Origin: an uncultured Clostridia bacterium | GTDB taxonomy: Bacteria; Bacillota; Clostridia; TANB77; CAG-465 | Reading direction: 5' to 3' | Assembly: GCA_934130595.1 (NCBI GenBank) | Contig: CAKOYF010000001.1 | Location: 62,001-126,000, forward strand | DNA length: 64,000 nt | Part shown: positions 52,150 to 61,039 of the stretch, in pieces | Layout: every line of letters begins with the position of its first letter | Position numbering within the stretch: position 1 is the first letter of the stretch | The notes under the pieces: model-generated | Databases searched by the model: none | What the model saw: only the letters and a program-made list of their open reading frames with translations | What the model was told of the DNA's origin: nothing | Position numbers and translations under genes: made by a program

Positions 52150-53487
52150 CTATTCATTTCCTTTATATAAATTTGCAAATTTTGTATATTTTCCAAGCCA
52201 AGCTAGCTCTACTGTTCCTGTCTCACCATGTCTGTTTTTAGCAACAATTACTTCTGCTACATTTTTCTTTTCTGTTTCTTTATCATAATAATCTTCTCTA
52301 TGTAAAAACATTACTATATCTGCGTCCTGCTCTATAGAACCAGATTCACGAAGATCACTTAACATTGGTCTATGATCTGCTCTTGCTTCAGTAGCACGGC
52401 TTAACTGTGATAATGCAATAACAGGTACATTAAGCTCTTTAGCAAGTATTTTAAGTCCTCTAGAAATTTCTGATATTTCTTGTTGTCTAGAACCATTTGC
52501 TGTTTTAGATTCCATTAACTGCAAATAGTCGATAATTATTAAGCCTATATTTTTCTCTAATTTAGCTTTTCTACATTTTGCTCTTATTTCAGATGGTGTA
52601 AGAACAGGTGTATCATCTATATATATTGGTACATCAGCTAATCTATTACTTGCATCAGCCATTTTTATCCAATCATCTTGTTCTAAATTTGCATTATTAA
52701 TTTTCATGCTATCTATTTCGCTTTCACTACTTAGCATTCTTTTTACTAACTGTTCCTTTGACATTTCTAGGTTAAATATCATTACAGGAACTTTATCATG
52801 CATAGCTACGTAAGACGCAATATTTAATACAAATGCAGATTTACCCATTGCAGGACGGGCTGCAACAATAATTAAATCTGAATCATTTAATCCAGATATT
52901 TTTTCGTCTAAATCTATAAATCCAGATTCCATACCAGAAAGCTTTTCTTTGTTTTGATACATTTTTTCTATAGAGTCTAATGTATTAACAAGTATCTCTT
53001 TCATTCCAGAATATGACTTACTATTTCTATTTTGAGCAAGATCAAATATTCCTTTTTCAGCTTGCTCAATTATAGCGTCTAACTCTTCTGTTTGTGCATA
53101 TGAAACTTTCATTATATCACTGGTAACTTTTATTAGGTTTCTTGATGTAGCTTTTTGTTCAACGATTTCAACATATCTTTCAATGTTTGATGTAGTAGGT
53201 ACGTTATCTATTAATGTTGCTAAGTTTTGAGTTCCTCCAACTCTTTCTAGAGTTCCTCTTAACTTTAATTGTTCTGTTACAGTTATCATGTCTATTTCTT
53301 TTCCGACAGAATAAATATCCATCATAGCTGCATATATTTCTTTATTATCTTCTCTATAAAAATCTTCTGGTTTTAAAACTTCTACTGCTGCTTGAACTGC
53401 ATCTTTTGATACTAGCATAGAGCCTAAAACAGCTTGTTCTGCCAGAGTATCATTTGGTTGTACCTTATTTACTACTTCGTTTTCCAT
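52150..53487 (-). CDS. dnaB: Replicative DNA helicase DnaB
   Basis: This 445-residue protein has the N-terminal DnaB domain (LAEQAVLGSMLVSKDA) and the RecA-like helicase core with Walker A ARPAMGKS near residue 210, Walker B IIIDYLQLM and the SQLSRATEARADHRP motif. It unwinds DNA at the fork as a hexamer and is called DnaC in Bacillus. It lies just after rplI, the usual Firmicute order, and no intein is present. Confidence 0.97.
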   Translation of the reverse strand: MENEVVNKVQPNDTLAEQAVLGSMLVSKDAVQAAVEVLKPEDFYREDNKEIYAAMMDIYSVGKEIDMITVTEQLKLRGTLERVGGTQNLATLIDNVPTTSNIERYVEIVEQKATSRNLIKVTSDIMKVSYAQTEELDAIIEQAEKGIFDLAQNRNSKSYSGMKEILVNTLDSIEKMYQNKEKLSGMESGFIDLDEKISGLNDSDLIIVAARPAMGKSAFVLNIASYVAMHDKVPVMIFNLEMSKEQLVKRMLSSESEIDSMKINNANLEQDDWIKMADASNRLADVPIYIDDTPVLTPSEIRAKCRKAKLEKNIGLIIIDYLQLMESKTANGSRQQEISEISRGLKILAKELNVPVIALSQLSRATEARADHRPMLSDLRESGSIEQDADIVMFLHREDYYDKETEKKNVAEVIVAKNRHGETGTVELAWLGKYTKFANLYKGNE

Positions 53488-53496
53488 TTGTTACAC

Positions 53497-53943
53497 CTAC
53501 ATTCCTACTACTGTTACCCTTAGTTTTGCAATTACTCCTTCATATAATTTTACGTTTACTGTATATGTTCCTAAATTTTTAATAGGATCACTTATACTTA
53601 TTTTTTTCTTATTTACCTCTATATTAAATTTCTCTTTTATTTTTTCTGAAATATCTTTTTCAGTTACACTACCATAAAGCTTACTTCCTTCGCCAACTTT
53701 ATGTCTAAATTCTATTGATCCTCCTTCAATAATCTTTTTATCTTCATTAGCTTTTTGTAATTCTGTTTGCTTTTTGTACTTTTGAGCACTAAGCTTTCCT
53801 TGTGCTTCATTTAAATTCTTGTTATCTGCTATTACAGCTAATTTTTTAGGTAATAAAAAATTTCTAGCATAGCCTTCACTAACTTCTATTACTTGAAGTT
53901 TTTTTCCAACTCCCTTTATGTCCTTATTTAATACTACTTTCAT
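53497..53943 (-). CDS. rplI: 50S ribosomal protein L9
   Basis: This 148-residue protein has the typical L9 start (VVLNKDIKGVGKKLQVIEVSEGYARNFLLPKKLA), the long linking helix, and a C-terminal domain with the KLYGSVTEKDI motif. It binds 23S rRNA. It is co-transcribed with gdpP upstream and dnaB downstream, an order kept across Firmicutes. Confidence 0.97.
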   Translation of the reverse strand: MKVVLNKDIKGVGKKLQVIEVSEGYARNFLLPKKLAVIADNKNLNEAQGKLSAQKYKKQTELQKANEDKKIIEGGSIEFRHKVGEGSKLYGSVTEKDISEKIKEKFNIEVNKKKISISDPIKNLGTYTVNVKLYEGVIAKLRVTVVGM

Positions 53944-53968
53944 TTTTTACCTCCCATTAATTAATTTT

Positions 53969-55939
53969 TTATTTAGATAAATATTCATCAATACTTTCTA
54001 ATAGTTTTTCTTTAGCCTCCTCAAGTGTTGAGCCTGCAATTTGTGCTCCAGCAAATGTTAGATGACCACCGCCACCAATTTTTTCAAGTATTGCTTGAAC
54101 ATTTATATCTCCCATTGATCTTCCTGATATCATAACGATTCCATCAACCATACAAAGCACAAATGATGCTTGTATTCCAGATATTGAAAGCAATTCATCT
54201 GCAGCTTGAGCTACGATTATTGGCATATCTGGATGTGTCTCTGTTGTAACTGAAATTGCTATTTTATCATGGATAAATTCAGCATTTTTTACTATATTAA
54301 CTTTTGCTACATAAGTTTCAAAATTGTTTTGGAATAATAATTTTATTTCAGCAACATCTATTCCAAATTTTTTCAAATATGCTGCAACTTCAAAAGTTCT
54401 AACTCCTGTTTTAAACATGAAGTTTTTAGTATCTACTACAAGTCCAGCATACATACATTCTGCTTCATTAGATGATATGCTGATTCCATCCATGTACATA
54501 AGTAGTTCAACAACAAGCTCTGTTGCTGAAGAAGCATATATTTCATGATATGTAAGCACAGCATTGTCTATAAATTCAGGACCTCTTCTGTGGTGATCTA
54601 TAACTGCTATACTTTCAAACTTATCTAAAAATTCTGGTTCTACAAGATAAGACTTTTTATGTGTATCTACTACGACTAGTAATGAATTAGTAACATCTTC
54701 GCTTTTTACATCTGCGTATGTTTTGAATACATCTTTGTAGTTTTCATCATATTTTATTTTTTCTATCAAAGCTTCAGTACTAGCATTACATTTAGCATCT
54801 ACTACTATATTTACAGGTTTTCCTAAATATTTAGCTATTTTAACTATTCCTATTGCAGCACCAATACAATCTATGTCTGAATTTCTATGTCCCATAACAT
54901 ATACTTTTTCAGATTTTTCGATTAATTCTCTAATTGCTTGTGCCATTGCTCTTGCTTTTACTTTACTCATCTTTTCAAGACCTACATTAGATCCACCAAA
55001 GAAGTCGTATTTTTTATCTTTTTTTACAACAGCTTGATCTCCACCTCTTCCTAAGGCAATATCTAATGCTGATTGTCCTGCATTATATCTATCTTCTAGA
55101 GTTTCTTCTGAATATGAAATTCCCATAGAAATTGTAATTGGAAGTTTAGTAAGCTTAGTGACATTTCTTACTCTTTCAAGAATATCAAAAGACTCCTTTT
55201 CCATTTTTTCAACATATTTCTTTTCTATAAAAATAGCATATTTATCTTTGTCTAATCTAGCTAGCACACCTTTATTTTCTCTTGCCCAGCTTCTAATTTC
55301 TTTTGTTAAGACAGATGTAACTTCAACTTTTTGAATTTCATCAAGTCCTTGTAATGTTTCTTCATAGTTATCTATAAATAACATTCCTATTGCTACTCGT
55401 GTATCTTCTAAACTTTGTTTTAAAGTGCTTTCATATGTTCTATCTACAAAAGACACTAACATGCAATCAAATTCTTCAAACTTAATTTGATTGCACATTA
55501 TATTATATACATCACCATTTCCTAGCTCTTCTAATAAGCTAGCTTTAGGATTTTTCTTTTTTAAAGATTCGAGTTTTAGTGTTGATTTTTCAATATAATC
55601 ATCTGGTAGTATATGTTCAGCTGTGTTATTTTTCCAAATAACTTTTCCTTGCATACTAACTATAGCCATAGGGACATCTACTAAATCCAATGACTCTTTA
55701 AAAATTAAATCAACATTTTTAGATAATTCATTCAATTTGAATTTTTTATCTTTTAACTCTTTAATACACATAATAATTGCAATAAGACATAGTAGAAATA
55801 TAGCGAATATGTCAATATAAATTGTAAGCGGTACTATTATAGATAGGAACGCTGCACATATAATTAATAAGGCAATTATTACAATTCTAAATGAAAAAGA
55901 CTTAAAAAAACCAAACTTATTTCCTCTATCTTTATCCAT
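53969..55939 (-). CDS. gdpP: Cyclic-di-AMP phosphodiesterase GdpP
   Basis: This 656-residue protein has two N-terminal membrane helices, a PAS-like domain, a degenerate GGDEF domain (ending LGRGGDQAVVKKD) and a DHH/DHHA1 phosphodiesterase: GHRNSDIDCIG near residue 348, VVVDTHKK, VIDHHRRG, and GGGGHLTFAG near the end. It breaks down c-di-AMP, linking osmotic balance and cell-wall control. The start at 55939 is favoured: its promoter would begin transcription near 55970, leaving almost no leader for the ATG at 55966, whereas AGAGGAAG precedes the ATG at 55939. Confidence 0.95.
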   Translation of the reverse strand: MDKDRGNKFGFFKSFSFRIVIIALLIICAAFLSIIVPLTIYIDIFAIFLLCLIAIIMCIKELKDKKFKLNELSKNVDLIFKESLDLVDVPMAIVSMQGKVIWKNNTAEHILPDDYIEKSTLKLESLKKKNPKASLLEELGNGDVYNIMCNQIKFEEFDCMLVSFVDRTYESTLKQSLEDTRVAIGMLFIDNYEETLQGLDEIQKVEVTSVLTKEIRSWARENKGVLARLDKDKYAIFIEKKYVEKMEKESFDILERVRNVTKLTKLPITISMGISYSEETLEDRYNAGQSALDIALGRGGDQAVVKKDKKYDFFGGSNVGLEKMSKVKARAMAQAIRELIEKSEKVYVMGHRNSDIDCIGAAIGIVKIAKYLGKPVNIVVDAKCNASTEALIEKIKYDENYKDVFKTYADVKSEDVTNSLLVVVDTHKKSYLVEPEFLDKFESIAVIDHHRRGPEFIDNAVLTYHEIYASSATELVVELLMYMDGISISSNEAECMYAGLVVDTKNFMFKTGVRTFEVAAYLKKFGIDVAEIKLLFQNNFETYVAKVNIVKNAEFIHDKIAISVTTETHPDMPIIVAQAADELLSISGIQASFVLCMVDGIVMISGRSMGDINVQAILEKIGGGGHLTFAGAQIAGSTLEEAKEKLLESIDEYLSK

Positions 55940-55976
55940 AAAAACGAACTTCCTCTTTTCTTGCATTTTTTCCTAT

Positions 55977-56005
55977 ATTTTACTATCTTTGGTTTGAAAT
56001 GTCAA
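55977..56005 (-). promoter_or_regulatory. SigA promoter of gdpP-rplI-dnaB-tilS-ftsH
   Basis: TTGACA, 17 bases, TAAAAT on the minus strand. It decides the gdpP start at 55939. Confidence 0.8.
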
Positions 56006-56051
56006 GTAAACATAATATTTTAGTAACATTATTATGTGAATTTAAGCCAAA

Positions 56052-56087
56052 AAAAGAAAATATAATTTTTACATTATATTTTCTTTT
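56052..56087 (-). terminator. Terminator after spo0A
   Basis: AAAAGAAAATATAAT / ATTATATTTTCTTTT hairpin with a T-run on the minus strand. Confidence 0.85.
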
Positions 56088-56093
56088 CAATTG

Positions 56094-56882
56094 TTATACA
56101 GCTACTTTTTCTGACAATCTAATTCTGTCTGCAATCATTGCTATAAATTCTGAATTAGTAGGCTTTCCTTTATTAGAATTTACAGTATAGCCAAATATTT
56201 TTTCATGCATTTCTATCTGTCCTCTATTCCAAGCAACTTCTATAGCATGTCTTATTGCTCTTTCAACTCTTGATGGAGTTGTAGAAAACTTCTCAGATAA
56301 TGTAGGATATAAAGATTTAGTAACTGAATTTAGTATTTCTTCGTTGTTTACTGCAAGTATTATTGCTTCTCTTATATATTGGTAACCTTTAATATGAGCA
56401 GGTACACCAACATCATGTATCATTTGAGTAACTCTAACTTCTAATGGTAAGCTTTTGTTACCATATGCAACCATGTATTCAGTTTTAATTTCCTCTTCTT
56501 CCTTTAATAAATCTCTAACTCTATCTACAAGTGTTATCATATCAAAAGGTTTTACGACATAGTAAGTTGCACCTAAAGATATTGCTTTTTGTGTTACTTT
56601 TTCTTGTCCTATTGCAGACATTATAATAGTAACAGGTTTCTTTATTCCTACTTCATCTTTTAGATCTTCAAGGACAGATAAACCATCTTTTTCTGGCATA
56701 ACTACATCTAGTAGCATAACATCAGGCTTAGACTGTTTTATAGCATCAATTACATTATTACCATCATATAATGGTTCTAGTGCAACCATATCTTTTTGAG
56801 AGTTTATGTACATATTTAATAATTTTACAAACTCTTTATTATCATCAACTATCATTACTTTTATTTTATCATTATTTTCCAT
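56094..56882 (-). CDS. spo0A: Sporulation master regulator Spo0A
   Basis: This 262-residue response regulator has a receiver domain with VMIVDDNKEF, the phosphorylated D59 in MLLDVVMP and KPFD, then the Spo0A DNA-binding domain with TPSRVERAIRHAIEVAWNRG, the helix that reads the 0A box. It starts sporulation when phosphorylated. The C-terminal reading is complete. spoIVB, usually just upstream, is not present. A 0A box upstream suggests self-control. GGAG lies ten bases before the ATG. Confidence 0.98.
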   Translation of the reverse strand: MENNDKIKVMIVDDNKEFVKLLNMYINSQKDMVALEPLYDGNNVIDAIKQSKPDVMLLDVVMPEKDGLSVLEDLKDEVGIKKPVTIIMSAIGQEKVTQKAISLGATYYVVKPFDMITLVDRVRDLLKEEEEIKTEYMVAYGNKSLPLEVRVTQMIHDVGVPAHIKGYQYIREAIILAVNNEEILNSVTKSLYPTLSEKFSTTPSRVERAIRHAIEVAWNRGQIEMHEKIFGYTVNSNKGKPTNSEFIAMIADRIRLSEKVAV

Positions 56883-56924
56883 TTTACTTGCTCTCCTTTA
56901 CAGCCTATCCTATAAAGCACCATT

Positions 56925-56953
56925 ATTATACAATTGTTTTAACAGAAAATCAA
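56925..56953 (-). promoter_or_regulatory. SigA promoter of spo0A
   Basis: TTGATT, 17 bases, TATAAT on the minus strand, about 40 bases before the ATG. Confidence 0.75.
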
Positions 56954-56979
56954 TATATTTATGTCTTTTTGACTGTCAA

Positions 56980-56994
56980 TTTTTGTCGAAAAAT
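56980..56994. promoter_or_regulatory. 0A box upstream of spo0A
   Basis: TTTTTGTCGAAAAAT holds the Spo0A-binding core TGTCGAA with the preferred T- and A-rich flanks. It lies about 25 bases ahead of the spo0A -35 box. Confidence 0.75.
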
Positions 56995-57076
56995 GAATAT
57001 TTCTCAATTTATATATAATTTTATATATTATATTTTTATAGTCATAATTACAAGTTATAATTCAAAATGCAAAAAA

Positions 57077-57105
57077 CCCCTCCAAAGCTTGGCTGCTTTG
57101 GAAGG
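57077..57105 (-). terminator. Terminator after the GNAT-trpS unit
   Basis: CCCTTCCAAAGC / GCTTTGGAGGGG with six T on the minus strand. It is GC-rich compared with other terminators here. Confidence 0.88.
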
Positions 57106-57156
57106 GTGAATCTTTCTTATTTAACTAACCAAATTTGGTCAGATCGGATAGTAGTT

Positions 57157-57774
57157 TTATTTAGCTCTTACAACAATAACCTGTGCATCTCTTGCGTTTA
57201 AGCGCTTGAAAATGTTGGCAATCTTCTCATTTCTAAAAGTCTGTGCGATTTTCTCGTCCGGGTACGCTTCACGTACGATCAGATACTCATCTGCGCTCTC
57301 GGTAAACTCGTTTTTCTTAACAAGTTCATAAATGCTTTCAGGAATGACATCATTGCTAACATTCGGATAGAATTCCTTAGAATCAATTGCAAATCTTGTC
57401 AGAGTTTCAAACATTCTAGGATTATGAGTTCTAGCAGAAATGAAAGTTAAATTATCACTTCCAAAAACTGTCTGAATCATCATAAGGCTAAGTCCTTTGC
57501 CCTGTGCTCTCGGATGTAATACAACTCCATGTAAATAGAGAGTACTAATATCTCTGAGCTTTGCAAAAACGGAAAAACCATCGAGGGAACCGTCTTCATC
57601 GAACGCCAAACAAATCGTATAATCTTCGTTTCCAAACAGATGATCATATACATCCTTGTAATCTGTCGGAAAATGCGCTGCATTTGCAACCTCTAAGCAC
57701 TGCTTAGCGATTTCTTCCTTGTTTTCAAAGTCTGCAGGAACACCAAAACAAATTCGCCATCCATACCACAACAT
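57157..57774 (-). CDS. GNAT-family acetyltransferase-like protein
   Basis: This 205-residue protein has a GNAT core: GSLDGFSVFAKLR, TLYLHGVVLHPRAQGKGL (motif A, with the Q/R-x-x-G-x-G/A-like acetyl-CoA loop as RAQGKGL) and MMIQTVF. The substrate is unknown. It follows trpS by 62 bases with AAGGAGGTATAGTTATG as start signal. Its G+C is clearly higher than that of nearby genes (about 38% in one line I counted, compared with about 25% in the M20 gene), as is that of trpS. This suggests that the pair was acquired together. Confidence 0.75.
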   Translation of the reverse strand: MLWYGWRICFGVPADFENKEEIAKQCLEVANAAHFPTDYKDVYDHLFGNEDYTICLAFDEDGSLDGFSVFAKLRDISTLYLHGVVLHPRAQGKGLSLMMIQTVFGSDNLTFISARTHNPRMFETLTRFAIDSKEFYPNVSNDVIPESIYELVKKNEFTESADEYLIVREAYPDEKIAQTFRNEKIANIFKRLNARDAQVIVVRAK

Positions 57775-57836
57775 AACTATACCTCCTTGTAATAATAATG
57801 TTAGGGTCTTTGTTACCTACTGAGTTGGCAGCTTGC

Positions 57837-58838
57837 TTATACTTTACTGACAAATCCGACAGCATCATATACTTGTGCAAGCTTGGTTTTTGCGGTTTCG
57901 TGTGCATTTCTAGCTCCTTTCGCATAGATTTCTCTGAGGAAGTCATCATACTCTTTAGAGTCTAATTCATGGTATCTCTCCTGAATCTTACCTAAAGTGT
58001 CTGCGACAACTTCACCAACAGCTACCTTAAAAGTCCCGTATCCGACACCTTCAAATTCTTTTTCTACTTCTGCCACACTCTTGTGTGTAATAGAAGAGTA
58101 AATATCAATGAGGTTACGAATACCAGGCTGCTCCTCTGAATATCTTACAATATTCATAGAATCTGTTTTAGCTTTTTTGAACTTTCTGATAATGGTATCC
58201 TTTGAATCTAATAAGGAAACAAATCCGTTCGGATTCGGATCCGATTTAGACATTTTCTTCAAAGGATCTTGCAGACTCATAATTCTTGCGCCTGTTTCAG
58301 AGATGAAAGCATCAGGAATCTTAAAGATCTCACGTTTATAGGTAGAATTAAATCTCCTAGCAAGATCTCTTGTAATTTCAAGATGCTGTCTTTGATCTTC
58401 TCCAACAGGTACATAGTCCGGGTCATACAAAAGAATATCAGCTGCCATAAGAACAGGATAATCAAACAGGCCAACGCCAACGTTTTTCTGTTTCTGAGAT
58501 TTGTCCTTAAACTGTGTCATACGGCTGAGTTCTCCCATATAAGTAGAACAGTTCAAAATCCAAGCCAGTTCGGCATGCTCATGTACATGAGACTGCACAA
58601 AGATAGTGTTAATATTTGGATCAAGTCCACATGCAATGTACTGTATAACAGCTTTCTTTGTGTTTTCACGTAATGCTACCGGGTCCTGTGGTACTGTGAT
58701 TGAGTGTAAATCAGCAATAAAGAATTTGCATTCATATTCATGCTGAATGTTAACCCAATTCTTCAAGGCACCTAAATAGTTGCCAAGAGTGAGTACGCCT
58801 GAAGGTTGAATTCCGCTTAAGATGGTCTTTTTTTCCAT
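57837..58838 (-). CDS. trpS: Tryptophanyl-tRNA synthetase
   Basis: This 333-residue class Ic synthetase has the HIGH-type motif in SGVLTLGNYLGALKNW (TLGN), the AIDLHS-like IADLHSIT, and KKMSKSDPN near residue 193. It charges tRNA-Trp. I start it at the ATG at 58838 with AAGGAG eight bases upstream. The higher G+C and different codon use suggest horizontal acquisition, probably from another gut Firmicute. I see no T-box leader, but a consensus promoter and an imperfect palindrome (AAACTATTTCA / TGAAGTAGTTT) lie in the leader. Confidence 0.96.
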   Translation of the reverse strand: MEKKTILSGIQPSGVLTLGNYLGALKNWVNIQHEYECKFFIADLHSITVPQDPVALRENTKKAVIQYIACGLDPNINTIFVQSHVHEHAELAWILNCSTYMGELSRMTQFKDKSQKQKNVGVGLFDYPVLMAADILLYDPDYVPVGEDQRQHLEITRDLARRFNSTYKREIFKIPDAFISETGARIMSLQDPLKKMSKSDPNPNGFVSLLDSKDTIIRKFKKAKTDSMNIVRYSEEQPGIRNLIDIYSSITHKSVAEVEKEFEGVGYGTFKVAVGEVVADTLGKIQERYHELDSKEYDDFLREIYAKGARNAHETAKTKLAQVYDAVGFVSKV

Positions 58839-58917
58839 GCTAAACGCTCCTTTCAATGGTGGTTATTTAGTTGTCAATGTGCGCCAAACTACTTCAACTG
58901 AAATAGTTTACGGAGCA

Positions 58918-58946
58918 ATTATACATGCCGACACTCATTGTGTCAA
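58918..58946 (-). promoter_or_regulatory. Perfect-consensus SigA promoter of trpS
   Basis: TTGACA, 17 bases, TATAAT with an extended TG on the minus strand. The spacer is unusually GC-rich for this genome. Confidence 0.9.
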
Positions 58947-58969
58947 TAGCAAACTCAAAAAAAGATGAA

Positions 58970-59003
58970 AAAAGTAGCTATTTTGTTGTAAATAGCTACT
59001 TTT
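58970..59003 (-). terminator. Terminator after the M20 peptidase gene
   Basis: A 14-bp perfect stem AAAAGTAGCTATTT / AAATAGCTACTTTT with T-runs on both sides. Confidence 0.88.
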
Positions 59004-59017
59004 TAGGCTTATTTTGT

Positions 59018-60049
59018 CTATTTTATACATACTTCATTAATTATATCTTTATATTGCTCTACTAATTTATTTAAGCTTTGAATTGTTATATGTTCGTCTA
59101 CTTCATGGGCTGTTACAGGCCCTGCTCCTAAAATCATTCTGTTTCCTTTTAACATACTTGCTTCTGTAAAGTAATTTGCTGTATCATGTGTATTGATAAA
59201 ATCAATATCGTTATACCAAGCATTAATTTGTTGTATAATATCTGCTTCACAATCATATTTTAAAGCAAGTTCTTCTACTTTATCTTTTAATATTTTTATA
59301 TGTTCATCTTTTGCAATTCTAAAATCTAAAGTTGCTTTACAATATGCTGATACTGAATTTATTGCACTTCCTCCATTTATTACTCCAACATTCATAGTTG
59401 TGTATGGAATTTCAAATTTCTCATTTATATCTTGCTTTATATTTTTATTGTAAAATTCATCTAATTCGTAAAGAAACTTTATACATGCTAGATTTGCACT
59501 CTTTCCTTTGGCAGGATTACTTGAATGAACTTTAATTCCTTTAAAGCTTAAATTATATGCTAGTAAACCTTTACAACCAGTAACAGTTACATTATTTGTA
59601 GGTTCTCCAACTAATATATATTCAGGAAACTTCTCGTTTGTATCTAGAACTTCTCTTATTCCTTCAAAGTTTTGCTCTTCTGAGTAAGTAAAGTATGCTT
59701 TTATACCATGTTTTAATTTAGACAAATCAATTTCACTAACTGCTTTAATAAATGCTGCAATTCCGCTTTTCATATCACAGCTTCCTAGTCCATATAATTC
59801 TTCACCTTTTTGAGTTAACTCAAAAGGATTAGTTTTCCATCCATCTATGTATTCAACCGTATCTGTATGTCCAACAAATCCAAATTTAGGATTTTCACCA
59901 TAAGACATAATCAAGTATTTTCCCTTACGCTCAGTTTTAAAATTTAACTTCTTCATTTCACTTTCAATATAATTTATTATTTTATCATTTTCTTTATCTT
60001 TAATTGTATTAAAAGATACTAGTTCTCTTAAAATATTTACGACTTCCAT
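59018..60049 (-). CDS. M20-family metallopeptidase (ArgE/DapE/CPG2 type)
   Basis: This 343-residue enzyme has the M20 metal and catalytic motifs: FVGHTDTVE (first His and Asp), GLGSCDMKSG (bridging Asp), YSEEQNFEG (catalytic Glu pair) and LVGEPTNN, plus a C-terminal histidine region (GPVTAHEVDEHI). A dimerisation lid lies between. It could be succinyl-diaminopimelate desuccinylase, acetylornithine deacetylase or a peptidase; no lysine or arginine pathway genes are nearby to decide. It is transcribed alone. Confidence 0.88.
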   Translation of the reverse strand: MEVVNILRELVSFNTIKDKENDKIINYIESEMKKLNFKTERKGKYLIMSYGENPKFGFVGHTDTVEYIDGWKTNPFELTQKGEELYGLGSCDMKSGIAAFIKAVSEIDLSKLKHGIKAYFTYSEEQNFEGIREVLDTNEKFPEYILVGEPTNNVTVTGCKGLLAYNLSFKGIKVHSSNPAKGKSANLACIKFLYELDEFYNKNIKQDINEKFEIPYTTMNVGVINGGSAINSVSAYCKATLDFRIAKDEHIKILKDKVEELALKYDCEADIIQQINAWYNDIDFINTHDTANYFTEASMLKGNRMILGAGPVTAHEVDEHITIQSLNKLVEQYKDIINEVCIK

Positions 60050-60082
60050 TATTATCTCCCTCGTTCATTTTTTCGTTATTGT

Positions 60083-60111
60083 ATTTTACAATATATCCAA
60101 AAATATGTCAA
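60083..60111 (-). promoter_or_regulatory. SigA promoter of the M20 peptidase gene
   Basis: TTGACA, 17 bases, TAAAAT on the minus strand. Confidence 0.8.
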
Positions 60112-60160
60112 CTATAACTTTATATTTATTATATATAGTTTATATACAATAATAAAAGAA

Positions 60161-60183
60161 GAGAGCATGCATAACATGCTCTC
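60161..60183 (-). terminator. Terminator after the gene at 60197
   Basis: GAGAGCATG / CATGCTCTC with a five-base loop and T-rich tail on the minus strand. Confidence 0.85.
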
Positions 60184-60196
60184 CTCGTTGACATCA

Positions 60197-60742
60197 CTAT
60201 AAGTTAGATTTAAAAGATTTAAGATTAGAATGCAGTACCGTATTAAACTCCACTGCCTCGCCGTCTTCTCCTCTTTCAATCAATTTAGAAGTGATAGTAT
60301 CTGTAGAAATAACACACTCAATAGAGGAATCTTCTGAAACATAAAAAACTACAATAACGTAATCCGTTAAAGAAGAACGGTTATGCACAGACAGCACCTG
60401 GATTTTCGTATCAGGCTCAATAGCCTTCAAGATCTCGGTACACTTACTATCTAAGAATTCGTCGTTTACAATGTCTGCTATTTTCTTTAACAGCTCTCTT
60501 CCTTTACAATCAAGTTTCTCATCATTAAAAGATAATGCAATAATATATCTGTTGCTAGTACTACTGCTTTTGTTTCTTTCAATGAAGTTATTAATTTTCA
60601 GTTTCATAAATCTGCTGCTTAATGCTTCACGGTTTTCAACATACGTGCTCACATCAAAGCATAAATCCGTTTTTGTTGCAAAAAAATCAATAATAGAATA
60701 GATAAACCGAGTATACGTTGCCTTTGCTGCTTTTTTCCCCAT
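60197..60742 (-). CDS. Unknown soluble protein with foreign-like composition
   Basis: This 181-residue protein has no signal peptide or membrane helix and shows an alternating alpha-beta pattern. I recognise no family. The start signal GGAGGTATAGTTATG is the same 15 bases as that of the GNAT gene at 57774, and its G+C is also higher than that of its neighbours. This suggests a common origin with the trpS-GNAT pair. It has its own terminator; the promoter is not clear. A 20-base palindrome lies 45 bases upstream. Confidence 0.7.
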   Translation of the reverse strand: MGKKAAKATYTRFIYSIIDFFATKTDLCFDVSTYVENREALSSRFMKLKINNFIERNKSSSTSNRYIIALSFNDEKLDCKGRELLKKIADIVNDEFLDSKCTEILKAIEPDTKIQVLSVHNRSSLTDYVIVVFYVSEDSSIECVISTDTITSKLIERGEDGEAVEFNTVLHSNLKSFKSNL

Positions 60743-60786
60743 AACTATACCTCCTAATTATAAGTGATAAAAAAAAGAATTGTTAC

Positions 60787-60806
60787 AAAGTACAAATTTG
60801 TACTTT
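60787..60806. promoter_or_regulatory. Perfect 20-base palindrome
   Basis: AAAGTACAAA / TTTGTACTTT lies between the divergent gene at 60742 and the SASP gene, nearer the former. It may be an operator or a leader hairpin. The rest of 60743-61039 holds no gene. Confidence 0.5.
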
Positions 60807-61039
60807 TGCTAAGCATACCAAACTAGTATAGTTCAATATTTCAGCTTTTTTTACGGCTGTTATTTTAACATTTTATTAGCAGATATTCAATATTTTATAT
60901 GCATTTATTTGATTTTTTCATGATTTTTTAAATTTCCAAAAATTTCCTGTATTATTTTTTCATAGTTACACAAATTAATAGTGTAAAGTGTAACAAACAT
61001 AAAACACTTTAATACAAAAAAAACTGGAGGTGAATTTAA

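Noticed and set aside
57725..57949. 74-codon minus-strand frame across the trpS-GNAT junction
   Set aside because: It overlaps both genes out of frame and lacks a start signal.
58839..58975. T-box riboswitch before trpS
   Set aside because: I see no specifier stem or T-box AGGGTGG sequence, and the leader is only about 70 bases.
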